From: Cymbidium sinense
Taxonomy: Eukaryota; Streptophyta; Magnoliopsida; Asparagales; Orchidaceae
Assembly (NCBI GenBank): GCA_021442155.1
Contig: CM038221.1
Coordinates: forward strand, 29,975,906 to 30,039,905
DNA length: 64,000 nt
Direction: 5' to 3'
Numbering within the stretch: position 1 is the first letter of the stretch; the number at the start of each line of letters is the position of its first letter. Position numbers and translations under genes: made by a program. Below the pieces are notes generated by a model that was not told the origin of the DNA, did no database searches, and saw only the letters and a program-made list of their open reading frames with translations. Positions 48,485-59,091 of the stretch are shown here, in pieces.

Positions 48485-49981
48485 CTAGCAGCCGCGCGGA
48501 ACAAAGCCGACACGGCTGCCGGCGCCGTCGAACACTACCCGGAAGCCCTGTTGCTGAATATTTCCGATAATGGAAACGCCACTATCCGTGCCGGCGAACG
48601 CAAAGCAGAATGTCCCCCTCGTATCCACCGGAATCAGGTAGTTCTCCGCGGGCAAAGAGACGTTGGAGCCGCCGGCGAGGTGTATCACGACCGTCGGAAC
48701 CTTTACCTCCGTCTTCCCTGCGAGATCATAACATGTATCAAAGAGCGAAAACCCTCCCGAGGACGATCTTAGGCCAGACTCTGTCGCCCCGGCCTTGAAC
48801 GCATCTCGCAGCGCTGCATAGGCCGATCTCGCGAGCCGAGTCACCGAGGTGCCGGAATCAACGATCACCCCTCCCCGTAGCCGGATCCAGTCGCAGCTCC
48901 GACCCCGTTACTCCGGTGACCCTGGTCCCTCCCACACTCAAACCCGTCACCTCCGTAGTAGAACGTGTCCATCTTTGGATTCCGCACCATCGGTGTGAAA
49001 GCTGTCAACGGCAGCGTCGCCCTTGGTATCGCCGCGTCGCCGAAGACCACGGAGGAAGTCCGGGAAGTGACGGCGGCGGAGGTCGAAGATGTCCGGTCGA
49101 CGAGGCAGTACGAGAATCGGCGGTTGAATCTGCGTCCGGCTTGGGTAGGGAAGGAGGCTGCGGCCAAGGCCGAGGAGGCCGGCAGCGGCGACGAAGAGGC
49201 CTTCGTTGTCGTGGCCGCAGCCCAACGCAATGTGGGCGACGCGGGCGCCACCACGGAATGTGAGTGTTTCAGTTGCAAACTCGCCGGTGGTGAGGGACCC
49301 GTCGCCATAGGAGACTTGGTAGAGGCAGGAAAGACGACGGGTATCGCATCCGGCGACGTCAAGGCGGTGGCAGAGATCGGCGCCACAGGGAACGACGTCA
49401 AAGGTGCTGGAAAGGCGAGGGTCAAAGATGGGGTCGGATTGGGTGTAGCACCGCCGGCATGGAGCGCATTGTAGCCAGACCACGTCGCTACCGGTGTCAA
49501 GCACCATGTAAGCGTATCTCGCCGGGGTTCCAATCCCGATCCGGGTGAAATACTCACCGCTACCTTGAGCAAGCCCAGAAACCACCGCGCTGCTAAAGCT
49601 TCTCCGTCCGCGGTGCGTCCAATTCCCAGACCGGCGCCGGCCCGACTGGCGCAGCCGATACTAGGGTCTCCTCGATATTTGACACCCGAGCGGCGTCGCG
49701 GTCAAGGAGGAGTCGGAAAACTTGCTCCGGCGTGTGGTTACTGGCGAGGAGCGAATCGCGGTGGGCGAGGTCGATACGGAGAGGTTAGCGGTTGCGGCTT
49801 CCTCCCTGGTTAGGGTTTCCTCATCGAAGGTCCAGGAAAGGAGATCGTCGTCAGGCCGTAGGGCTGGGCGATTCTGAAGCGGCGTGACGACAAAGGACTG
49901 GTATTCCATGCCAGCGGCCAGAATGGCGGGGAGGAAGAGAAACAATAGAGCTGTGTTTTGGGGCTTTGTGGCCGCCGCCAT
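48485..49981 (-). CDS. APF2: Secreted nepenthesin-type aspartic protease (A1 family)
   Basis: Single exon of about 498 codons once indels are set aside, a normal length. The ATG at 49981 starts a signal peptide (MAAATKPQNTALLFLFLPA), then a propeptide with DLAHRDSLLASNHTPEQVF. The protease domain opens SGLAQGSGEYF. It has the first catalytic motif VLDTGSDVVWLQC, the Cys-rich nepenthesin insert (CAPCRRCYTQSDP), the flap-side YGDGS, GCGHDNEGLF, FSYCLVDR, the second catalytic motif VDSGTSVTRL and a C-terminus with IIGNIQQQGFRVVFD. Relatives act in the apoplast or secretory pathway. The frame shifts five times (near 49774, 49595, 49154, 48955 and 48868), each by 1-2 bases, with conserved residues on both sides. 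The best match by memory is Arabidopsis APF2 (At1g01300), but paralogues are close. Confidence 0.88.
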
Positions 49982-50117
49982 GGTGGCGGTGACTGCTCGT
50001 GGGAGGTATGGACTCGGAGTTGGGTGGGTAGTGAGCGCAAGTGAAGATCAAACGGTATAAGTGCCTTTGTATAAAAATAGACGAGGCCGAGGACTTCTCG
50101 GTAATTAATACGGGCGG

Positions 50118-50124
50118 TTTATAG
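50118..50124 (-). promoter_or_regulatory. Candidate TATA box of the protease gene
   Basis: On the minus strand TTCCTATAAACCGCCC lies about 137 bases upstream of the start codon, leaving a plausible 100-base leader. A second AT-rich word (TATTTTTATACAAA, 50067-50080) is a weaker alternative. Confidence 0.4.
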
Positions 50125-50199
50125 GAAACTAAAACATGGGTGCGGCTCTGTATGTTCGGTGGGTGAAATAAATATTTTGAAGACCAAAATGTCACGCTG

Positions 50200-50880
50200 T
50201 TCACCGTTCTCCTTTTATATATATAGGAAAATTTAAAAGATTAAAAAATTTGTTAGGTTTCTTTATATAACTAATTAATTCATAAATTTAAACTTATATG
50301 AGTAAATAGTTGAAATTTTAATTAAAATAAATAATATAAATACGATACCTCAAATTTATAAATAATTATATTTACAAAAATTATGTAAATATATTTTAAC
50401 TTGTTTTTCATCTACTTATCCTAAAATAATGATTTGTAACGTTAAAATTAATTATAAAAATTAAATTTAATCATCATTTAAATTTATTTATTCACAACCT
50501 AAATTTTAATAATTAAATTAATACCAAGCATTTCCACTAGTGTGAAGTAGTAGATTGGCGGAGATAGTTCAAGTGCTTAAAAGCACTATTTGCAAGCTTT
50601 TTTTATTATATGATGCACGCTCTCTAGGGATCAAAATGGGCAAATTTTAAGTATTATTTATCTCGACTTGTTAAATAATTAAGTCAAAATTTTATATTTA
50701 TATTTAGCTCATTAACTTATTGAGTTAATACGAATTATTCATAAATATGTAATTTACTTAAAAGTTATAATTTTATCGCAGAATAAATCAGTTTAAAAAC
50801 TAATTTAATTAACAATCAAACTTCAAAATATAATTTACTCAAAAAAATTAAACTTAAATAATTAGTTTTGTGGGCCCTAT
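50200..50880. other. AT-rich intergenic DNA
   Basis: TAGGGATCAAAATGGGC near 50626 resembles the end of a hAT-type MITE, but its partner is not clear. Otherwise there is no feature. Confidence 0.4.
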
Positions 50881-50904
50881 CAAAATCAACTATAGAGTGT
50901 TTTT

Positions 50905-51096
50905 TTTTTTTTTGAATGGGTATACACCCAACACCCCACTCATCTTGTGTGAGCCGTTATTAATTCTATCACATTCATCACCCACACGCGCCGGGACTTG
51001 ATTTTCCCACTATTACACATAGCCCCGCTGGAGACGATTTAAACTTCGGCCCAGAGGCCGAAAGACGCACCAATCGAGCTAAGAGACGGTGGGTAG
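50905..51096 (-). mobile_element. tRNA-derived SINE with poly(A) tail
   Basis: TATAGAGTGTTTT occurs at both flanks (50891-50903 and 51097-51109), a 13-base target duplication. On the minus strand the element starts ACCCACCGTCTCTTAGCTCG, where TTAGCTCGATTGGTGCG is an A box. AGTTTAAATCGTC is a B-box-like word about 40 bases on. It ends in an A tail (T run on the plus strand). Complete length about 190 bases. Confidence 0.85.
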
Positions 51097-51539
51097 TATA
51101 GAGTGTTTTAGAGACAAAGGGATTTTAGAAGTGACGAGGATTAAACGTAATAATATGAATAAACCATAAAATCAATAATTAATTATAATATTTAAGTAAT
51201 AAAAAATAATCAAAATGTTCAATAAAAGTAAGAATTAAATCATATCTTTAGTTCATAGACGGTCTTTCCTCAAAATAAATAATAAATAATAAAAAAAAAG
51301 TCCATAATGGAACTGAGAATATCTTACAAATTACACTTTAAAGCGACAAGGAAAGTCGGAGGACAAACGTGGCGGGCCCCAGCAATTTGAAAGTTAGACC
51401 AGTTACGCTTCCTCTTCCTTTATAAGGTGCCTTATGGATTATGCCATGCATACTTTTTTAAAATAAGAAGTTATATATAAGAACAAATCTCATTTTTATT
51501 AATTATTTATATTTTTTTTTACTAAATGTTAATGATTCG

Positions 51540-52047
51540 ACTTAGGGTTGACCTGATTTTAATTTTAAGATTTATTAAAATCATTCAATTTAATTTTGAG
51601 TTTGATCAAATTTAATTTTAAGATTTTTATTTTAAGTTTTGAATAATATTTAATTTTAGCCTATATTAATATATAAATAAATAATTTAAATGATTAATAT
51701 AACAATTTAATTTGTCAAATGCTATAATTATAGCTATATGAAAAATGAATGGTAGAGCTATTAACGATGAAATTAGTGTCTAAGATAACGGTGTATATTA
51801 TTTGATTTTAATTAAAAAATTAAATCGAACTAAAATTTTTGAGTAATTTGATTCCATTTTGAACTTAGTAATTTGGATTTTGATTTTAATTAATGAAAAC
51901 TTCGATTTTTGATTTTTAGATCAGTTTGTTAAATAAAACTTTGGATGAAATCAAATAAATCGGATTTATTTATTACTTGATATTTTTTTCTAGCCACCAT
52001 AAAATTTAAATATTTTAATGCATAAAAGTAATTAATTGCTTTTCTAA

Positions 52048-52109
<62 letters not shown>

Positions 52110-52365
52110 CTTATTACTTATTCATTATACAAAAAAACTACATAATGAATATAAATTTTACAACTAATTTTTAAATATAGTAAATTTCGATTTATCCCAA
52201 ACCAAACAAAAATAACCTAACCAATTTGCTATTTGATTTGTTCGGTTTTATATTATGTTTGATCAATTTATCTAATTTTTTTAGAATCCAAAATCAATTT
52301 ATTTTTAAAATTCATTATCCAAATCATCCAAACAAATTAAATGCACACCCCTAGTCTAAGAAGTC
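51540..52365. mobile_element. hAT-like non-autonomous element (putative)
   Basis: The left end TAGGGTTGACCTG and the right end TGCACACCCCTA (inward TAGGGGTGTGCA) are the style of ends common to plant hAT derivatives. The interior is AT-rich with GATTTTAATT words and the AT microsatellite. The target duplication is unclear. Confidence 0.4.
52050..52106. repeat. (AT)n microsatellite
   Basis: About 28 uninterrupted AT units. Confidence 0.95.
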
Positions 52366-52481
52366 ATGTGGATATTATAATTTTTTTTTCAAAAAATTAT
52401 ATTATAATTTTCTAAGTATTACCACATCATATTTGACTAAATTAAATTAAAAAAACATAATTTTTTTCAGAGCAGATTCTT

Positions 52482-52619
52482 TTTTTTTTTTTTTTTTTGG
52501 AATGGGTATCAAAGACCCCACCCATCTTCTTTGGATGATGGGACTAATCCTAACTGAGGCCACATTTATATTCACATACAAATCATTAATTTTCTTTTCT
52601 CAAAATGGCAAAATAAGGT
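52482..52619 (-). mobile_element. 5'-truncated SINE related to 50905-51096
   Basis: AGAGCAGATTCTT is repeated exactly at 52469-52481 and 52620-52632. The minus strand ends in a 17-base A tail, and the text next to the tail (GAATGGGTAT then ACCCCACYCATCTT on the plus strand) matches the tail-proximal part of the SINE at 50905. The A and B boxes are not present. Confidence 0.7.
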
Positions 52620-52724
52620 AGAGCAGATTCTTCAAAATGGTGCTCTACCTTACTTTGCCATGTGCCTAAGAAGTACAGTTTTGAGCCGCGTCATAGGGAA
52701 AATTTCTCCTTAAATGGAGTCTTA

Positions 52725-52960
52725 GAGTATGTTTAGAACATCTAAAAACATATAATGATAGAACTCATGTAGAAAAAAAAATATTGTTTAGTTACGGTGA
52801 GTTTTATAAATTTTTTAAATTTTAAAAAATTTATATTATAATTTTTTGAAGTTGAAAATACAATTTTTATATCATAAATTTAAAAATATAATATTTAAAT
52901 AATATTGTGATGTATTTTTTACCATTTTGTATCGCCAGCTCTGCCACCCTAAACGTACTC
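52725..52960. mobile_element. PIF/Harbinger-like (Tourist) MITE
   Basis: TTA flanks both ends (52722-52724, 52961-52963). Inverted ends are GAGTATGTTTAG and CTAAACGTACTC, one mismatch in twelve. Length 236 bases. Shares TGTGATGTATTTTT with the MITE at 19884-20162. Confidence 0.85.
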
Positions 52961-52991
52961 TTAGCTGAAAAAATTAGAAGGCAAAACAGAA

Positions 52992-53185
52992 CTACTCATC
53001 GGGCTTAGCTCAGTTGGTGAGGTGAGGCATTTCAACCCGATTCGATTCTTAAACGACGCTTAACCCATTGTGGGGTGAAAAGGGGTCGCGCCGGAGTTGA
53101 CTCATCCCTAATTAATCATGCTGATATCCCCATTCATAAGGTAGTTGAGATATAGGGTGGATACCTTGTTACAAAAAAACAAAAA
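52992..53185 (+). mobile_element. tRNA-derived SINE (Au-like)
   Basis: TTAGCTCAGTTGGTGAGG is an A box and CCCGATTCGATTCTT a B-box-like word. The body ends GATACCTTGTTACAAAAAAAC and an A-rich tail. AAAACAGAA precedes (52983-52991) and follows (53186-53194) it. It is too long and lacks cloverleaf arms for a tRNA gene. 53196-53840 beyond it has no recognised feature. Confidence 0.75.
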
Positions 53186-53841
53186 AAAACAGAATTTACT
53201 ATATAGTTTATATGAAAACGAAGAGAGGTTTTGTGGGCCCGTCATTGTCTGCTGAGAAACGGCACTCAGCTCCTTCGGTGCTGTTTCCACTCAGTTCACC
53301 GTTCACGCTTCCCATTTCACACATTTTTAATGTTTTTTTAACAAAAGAAATAAATTACAAATGAATTAAAAAAGTATATAAAGCTGGTGGTTTGATCAGC
53401 GGTTGATCACGAGGATACTATTCAATATATATTGGAAAAAAATAATAAGTTAAAATATTTTTATAATTTATCATAGCTGCTCATAAATAATTTTTTTTAA
53501 AATTCTTATATACATCCACACATAAGATCCCTTTCTCATCCACATTCGTCTTTGTGACAAATAATATTTTTGATCAATTATATAAATTTGAGATAATTTA
53601 AATTTTAATAAAATTCTTAATTATTCTATACAAAATTATGGACTATCATTAACTACGATTAATATTGGTAAACTAATTCGACAAAAAATTATCATTAAAA
53701 TTTCTATCGAAAATTTTTCCAACATAATTGTCTATGGAAATTTAGTTAATTCATCTTTTATTTGTTATGGAGAAATTTTTTTAGAAATTTTTTTGTTGGA
53801 TATCCATCAAAAAGCTGTTATTTAGGAAATCGGTGGAAGTT

Positions 53842-54191
53842 AGGGTTGTGAGTCAAGCTTACTCGAGCTCGCTTTAACGAGCTCAGAGCTTTATTGAGCC
53901 ACGAGCTCGAGCTCGAGCTCATAAACAAGCTCGAAAAATTTTCGAGCTTCAGTTCGAGCTTAGTTTGACTTAGCAGCATATCGTCGTTTATAATGGTGAG
54001 CGGTGAACGTAATTATCATTATCAGCTATCGATATAATAATTTATCGAGCTTTTAAATGAGCATTAGTCGAGCTCGAGGACTTTCTTTAAATCAAGTCGA
54101 GCTCAGCTCGCAATGGTCGAGTCAGCTTAACTGGTTAAAATAAGTTTAGTCGATTAAGTCAATTCAATTTGACTCGACTCATTTACACCCC
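53842..54191. mobile_element. hAT-like MITE rich in GAGCTCG palindromes
   Basis: The left end is AGGGTTGTGAGTCAAGC; the right end inward is TGGGGTGTAAATGAGTCG. The interior repeats the GAGCTCGAGCTC word in both halves, so the whole can fold back. 54192-54990 has no recognised feature. Confidence 0.5.
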
Positions 54192-55004
54192 AAATGAAGC
54201 CCCTCACATTTCCCTTCCTTCGGCTGGCTTAGCCTGACTCAAAACCCCTTCCCTTGCGCTTCTAAATCTTCACGAAGTGGTATGATTTATTTGATTTGTC
54301 TATATAATCAAATGTAAAACTCTTCTATTTATTTCTAAAAATTTTAATTTATGATTTCATTCGTTTAATTTTATATTTCGTGGATTTAAAGTTCATTAAA
54401 AAAATTTCAGTTTGAAGCTTAACCTTAAGTAAATCTTGTGTGTAGTTATTTTCATAGGTTGAATTGATTGTTGTACCCATAGTGACAATGCTCATAAGCT
54501 TTAAAATTGATCTATGTTAATAACATAGTGTGTTCAATCATGTGGAAGTTACAAAGCAAGCATGAAAATCTTACTGAATTTTGTTTATCCTCATATAATG
54601 CAGGGATACCCTTAGTGAAAGATCATATATGTATAATAGGTTGCATTAGTCAAAAAAAAAATTAATTAATAATTTCTTGAATGATGTAACGTACTTTGTG
54701 CACGTGGCATCTCAACTTTCTGTTTATCTTTCAAAAGGAAAGTTTCAACATCTGTCATATGTCATAGAAGCTCAAAAGTTCAATGAATTATTGAGTGCAA
54801 CACAATGATCATTATGAGAAGGTTGCACGAAACATTCTAAATTATTTATGAGTATTAAAATGTTGAGTATCAGAACTAAATGTCATATGTCAAGAAATAC
54901 TTCAATCAATTTATATGAATTCTTAAAGTGACTAATTTATAGTGAAACTTGTTGCATGCTAGATAACTCGTAGAAGTAGAGTAAAGCTTCAGATCTTAAT
55001 TTTG

Positions 55005-55760
55005 TATGAAAATTTAGTACACACACAGATAATTGAAAAAAAAAAATTTTAAATTTTTACATGAAAAAACTTTGTGAAGTGAGAAAAAATCACAGGGCCT
55101 AACCTAGTCAAAATATTATACTATATGAGTTTGAGTTATAAAGTTCTAACTTTCCCGATAACAAGATTACAAGACTGTATTTGAGAGATCAAGATAGTGG
55201 AGTACTAGAATTAGGTTACAATAGCTATGTGATGGTAGCTAGGCTATAATTGTTGTTGACAGTGGTCGATGACGACAGTAGGCATTGGTCGGTGTCACTT
55301 ATTATGATGATGGACTTTGAGCTTCTAGCTTCTTCTCGAGTTCTCTCCCAATTTTTTTTCTCACAAGTTATCTTCAAGCTCCCTCCTCCCTTTATGACAA
55401 GAATTAGGTTCTATTTATAGGATTCTGAGAAGCGTATTTTGATAATTATAGCAAAGATTCCAAAACATTCTATAAGATGATTCATTTTGATTTCTTTGAT
55501 TGTTGATAATTTTTTGATGATTTGATCATCCAAACGACCATTGATTTGAGTGATCTTGAGCGTTGAATTCTCACCAAAATGTTCAATTCAATTATAAGCA
55601 TGCTAGATTTGGAGTTCATTTGACCATCCAATCATATATCTTGAAGTATTCAGTACACCTTTTGAGCTTGATTTGAGCTCATTTGGATTCAAATTGACCC
55701 GATATTGATGTCAATAAGTTTGTCTCTTCGAGGCATTCAATTCCAACATAAGTTTGTTAA
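55005..55760 (-). repeat. Family B LTR-like repeat, copy R1 (most diverged)
   Basis: Shares with the other copies the block TTTTTACATGAAAAAACTTT...AAAAAATCACAGGGCCTA, the minus-strand TATA word CCTATAAATAGAACC near 55417, and a following C/T-rich stretch. The GC-rich middle is short here. Its edges are not sharp. Confidence 0.4.
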
Positions 55761-55779
55761 AATCAACATTCAAATGATT

Positions 55780-56690
55780 AAAAAAGTAATTTTTAAAAAT
55801 TAATAATAAAACTCCATAATTTTTACGTGAAAAATCTCTAAAAGAGAGAAAAAATCACGGAGCCTAGCCCAGTAAAAATCTTCCACTATGTATCTATTTA
55901 CGAGTATAAAATTTTCCCGATAACGAGATTACATAATTGTATATTAGAAGGACTAACAAGAATTCCAAAATCGGACAACAATATCTATCTACGCGGTTGT
56001 AACGCGCTAGTGATAGTAGATAATGGTGAATGGCGCGGCGATAATGCGTCGGTGGTAGTGGTGACCGGCGGCACGGCCAGCGGTGGTTGGCGGCCGACGA
56101 GGGTGGTCAGCGGCAACAACTGGCGACGGTAGTCGACGGTGGCGACTGGCGTCAGTAGTCGGCGAGGATGACCGGCGACGATGGCAGTGGCCGGCGATGG
56201 TCGACGGCGGTGATCGGCGACGGTGATGACCGGCGGTGGCGACTGACAGCGGCGGCCGACGGCGGTGGTTGGCAACCAACTGTGGTGGTTGGTGACCGTC
56301 GAGTGATGGTACGATTATGCTTGGAGGATTTTCAAATTTTAGAGCTCTCTCCTCTCTCTTGCTTGGGCTACCTTCATGTGAAGAATAAGGGGGTATTTAT
56401 AGATTAGAGGGGTGGCGTTTCTATAAATACATGCAAAATCCGAACCACTCCTCCATCGAATAGCTCAAAATGATTCTCTTGATCATCTGATGTATTTTGT
56501 GTATTTGAATGCTCAAATGAAGTTGGAATTAAGACATCTTGGGATTGTTAGATCCGGCTCGTCAAGACGCCGATTTGACTATAAACACTCAATATTTAGG
56601 AGTCGACTGATAATAAGTGCTTGATCTAGTCTTGATTGAATCGAGCTGACATCAAGATTCCCCAAAAAAGTAGAATTTTCGGTCATATCG
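55780..56690 (-). repeat. Family B LTR-like repeat, copy R2
   Basis: Opens near ACTCCATAATTTTTACGTG, carries a roughly 330-base GC-rich centre (55990-56320) built of GGCGACGG/TGACCGGCG words, the minus-strand TATA word CTATAAATAC near 56400 and the conserved tail with GTTAGATCCGGCTC and GACATCAAGATTC. The frames at 55985-56279 on either strand are products of the GC-rich words. Confidence 0.55.
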
Positions 56691-56846
56691 TTTTTGGATG
56701 ATATTATCTCAATCATTCAAATATATATATGCTAAATACTTAAAAATAGCAAAATTTTCAATGAAATTTGCGGGTCCATTAATCATACATTTTGAGAGAA
56801 CAGATCTTCATGGAAGCACAAGATTATAATCACGGGGCCAGCGGAT

Positions 56847-57053
56847 GTGGAGTACGCCGCGCAAGATTTGGGGGCGGACGCCTCATGTGGTCAGAATGCT
56901 AGATCGGCAGTGGCGAGCAGCAAATTTGTGTCGCTGGGCGAAGTGGCGGATGTGGAGGTAAGCGGAAGTGGCGGTCACGCGTGGCAAATGACGATGCATA
57001 GTCAGTGCGTGGTCGCAGATGTTCGCAGCGAAACGTCCGTTTTGCCGCTTTAG
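56847..57053 (+). other. Unidentified GC-rich segment
   Basis: A 68-codon frame (MEYAAQDLGADASCG...) with balanced residues but no known motif or splice context. It may be part of the internal region of a family B element. Low support as a gene. Confidence 0.15.
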
Positions 57054-57169
57054 CCCGTACCGTTTGAGCTATTTTCTTTGATTTTTACCTTTTGCCCCTA
57101 TAGGATCTATAAAATCCTTTAGGCGTAGAAGACACACTTCTATCAGTGTTCCTCTTCTTCTTGAGAGAA

Positions 57170-57560
57170 GGTCGTTGAGGCGATCAAGGCCAGCTTCATA
57201 CGACTCAGGTTTTCCTCGAAGAGCGTTAACCGCCTTGTCGGACCGACCGGGTTCGGAGGGATCGGCCGTAGTTCATCCGAGCTCCGCTCGGCGCAACCGC
57301 CTTGTGACCGACCGGGTTGAGGCGATCAAGGCAGATTTTATACCGCAAGGCTCGGTTTTCCTCGAAAGAGACGCCAACGCCATTATCGGACCGACCAGTG
57401 TGAAGCGATCGGGCATACCATACGGAGACTCGATTTTCCCTCGAAAGAGGCAACCGCTTGTCAAACCGATAGGGTTGAGGATCGGGCTCAGTTCATGACG
57501 AGCTCGATTTTCCCTCGAAGAAGCTCAACTACCCTTGTCGGACCGGGAGGGCGATCAAGA
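57170..57560. repeat. Tandem array, ~77 bp period
   Basis: GGTTTTCCTCGAA or CGATTTTCCCTCGAA recurs at 57209, 57353, 57430 and 57507. Between them are CTTGTCGGACCGACCGGGTTG and GAGGCGATCAAGGC words. The last three anchors are exactly 77 bases apart; the first gap is 144, two slightly shorter units. The open frames here simply follow the repeat. Confidence 0.75.
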
Positions 57561-58060
57561 CCATACATACGTCGTGGCTCCGGTGACTGGCAACAATGGT
57601 CGGCGATGATGACCACGACGGCAGATATATAACACCGATGTGGTGGTCGATGGCTTAGGCGCGCAACAACAAAGGTGGTGGCAGAGGCAATACGCGGTGG
57701 CACGTATAATCGGGCGTGAATGCGCGGATAATCGCGACGATGGTGGTGACCGGGAAGATGGCACGATGGTCGCGGACCGCGATCTGAGTAGCCAGGATCG
57801 GCGACCGCGGATGCACAGGGTGGCATCGGCTCCGGCGACGGTCGATATGGGCAATCGGCATGATGGCCAGCGAGATGATCGGCATATGGTGGTGACCCAT
57901 GGGATATCGATATATGCACGGCAAGACGCAATGGCCATGAGCGATAAGAACCATGGCTGGCCAACAGTGGTCAGCACAGGGACTGGCGACGGTAGTCGAC
58001 GGTGGCTACTAGCTTCGGTAGTCGACGGTAGTCGGTGGGGATGACCGGCGACGATGGTGG
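57560..58060. repeat. GC-rich low-complexity block shared with copy R2
   Basis: Built from GGCGACGG, TGACCGGCG and TCGACGGT words. The stretch near 57970-58050 (CTGGCGACGGTAGTCGACGG) matches 56123-56186 in R2 almost word for word. Overlapping open frames on both strands (57488-58044) are composition artefacts. Confidence 0.7.
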
Positions 58061-58264
58061 TGACCGGCGGAGATGGCCTGACGCATTAGCCGCGGCAGAC
58101 CATGACGCTCGTAGTTCTACTTCTTAGGAAATTGGATTTCTTGAAACTTCAATGGATGGTTCAACAGTTGATAACTGTCAAGATGGCGGAGAAGCGTTAA
58201 TTAGGAACCGTCATTCGAGTAACTTAGAAAGTCTGATAGATAATTTCAAAGTATCATTCTCCAT

Positions 58265-58700
58265 GATGTTACTGATGCCGTTAACTTGCAGTGGTAGAAT
58301 CAATCCGGGATTTTACCCATCGAGGTTGTCAAAGTGTTACTTGATGACATTAACTGCATATCATAACAATTGAATCCGGAGGATTTTGACCCATCGGAGG
58401 TTGTGTTGTCGAGTGTTACCCGATTTAACTATGGAAGAGGTCGAATCAACTGAGGATTTTGACTATCAGGTTGTTTGTCAGAGTGTTACTCAATGACGTT
58501 AACCTGTATGGAAAAGGTCGAATTGGATCCCCTGATGATTTTTGACCTATCCGAGGTTGTTTGTCAGAGTATTACTCGATGACGTTAACCTGTATGGAAG
58601 AGATCGAATTGGATCCGCTGAGGATTTTTAACCTATCCGAGGTTGTTTGTCAGAGTGTTACCCGATGACGTTAAGCTATATGGAAGAGGTCGAATCAAAA
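58265..58700. repeat. Tandem array, ~86 bp period
   Basis: The word GTCAGAGTGTTACTCGATGACGTTAAC anchors at about 58332, 58411, 58481, 58567 and 58653. The last two intervals are 86 bases, the earlier ones 70-79 after small deletions. Each unit also has GGTCGAATTGGATCC and GAGGATTTTGACCTATC. Confidence 0.85.
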
Positions 58701-59091
58701 CATACGTTTAGTGGCTCCTTAACCTTGGTCTTGTTTTTCCATGAGTATGATTGGAAAATCATAATTTGCAAAGCTATATCTCTTCTCAATGTTGAAATAT
58801 CCTCTAACTTTGACTTGTTTCTTGGGATGGTAATCGATTAGATGCTTAACATATTAACATGGGTGATTTTTTGAGATTAAGAGTTGCCCCTAGTTTTTGA
58901 CAAAATCTGAAGGAACTAAATTTGATGAATGTTCATTCTTCGCTTGCGCTCCTTAAAAGCTTGAAATGCTCCACCTCGATAGTGGTTTTTTGATCTTGGA
59001 AACTCGTCATACAAGATGAAATAATGAGAATCGTTTCACATGAACTTGTTTGCTTGAAAACCGGTTGTGGTAGAGTGAGAGTTTCTAGCCT

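Noticed and set aside
48916..49474. Plus-strand frames of 115 and 169 codons opposite the protease
   Set aside because: They are antisense shadows of the GC-rich protease exon; the minus strand has the catalytic motifs.
53000..53080. A tRNA gene
   Set aside because: It has A- and B-box words but no acceptor or anticodon stems, and continues into a SINE body with an A-rich tail and target duplication.
55985..56279. His/Arg/Pro-rich frames of 90-96 codons
   Set aside because: Made by the GGCGACGG-type words of family B; similar frames appear on both strands and in the other copies at unrelated lengths.
57175..58044. Frames of 99-158 codons in the GC-rich region
   Set aside because: They follow the 77 bp array and GC block on both strands, with no conserved domain and no splice context.
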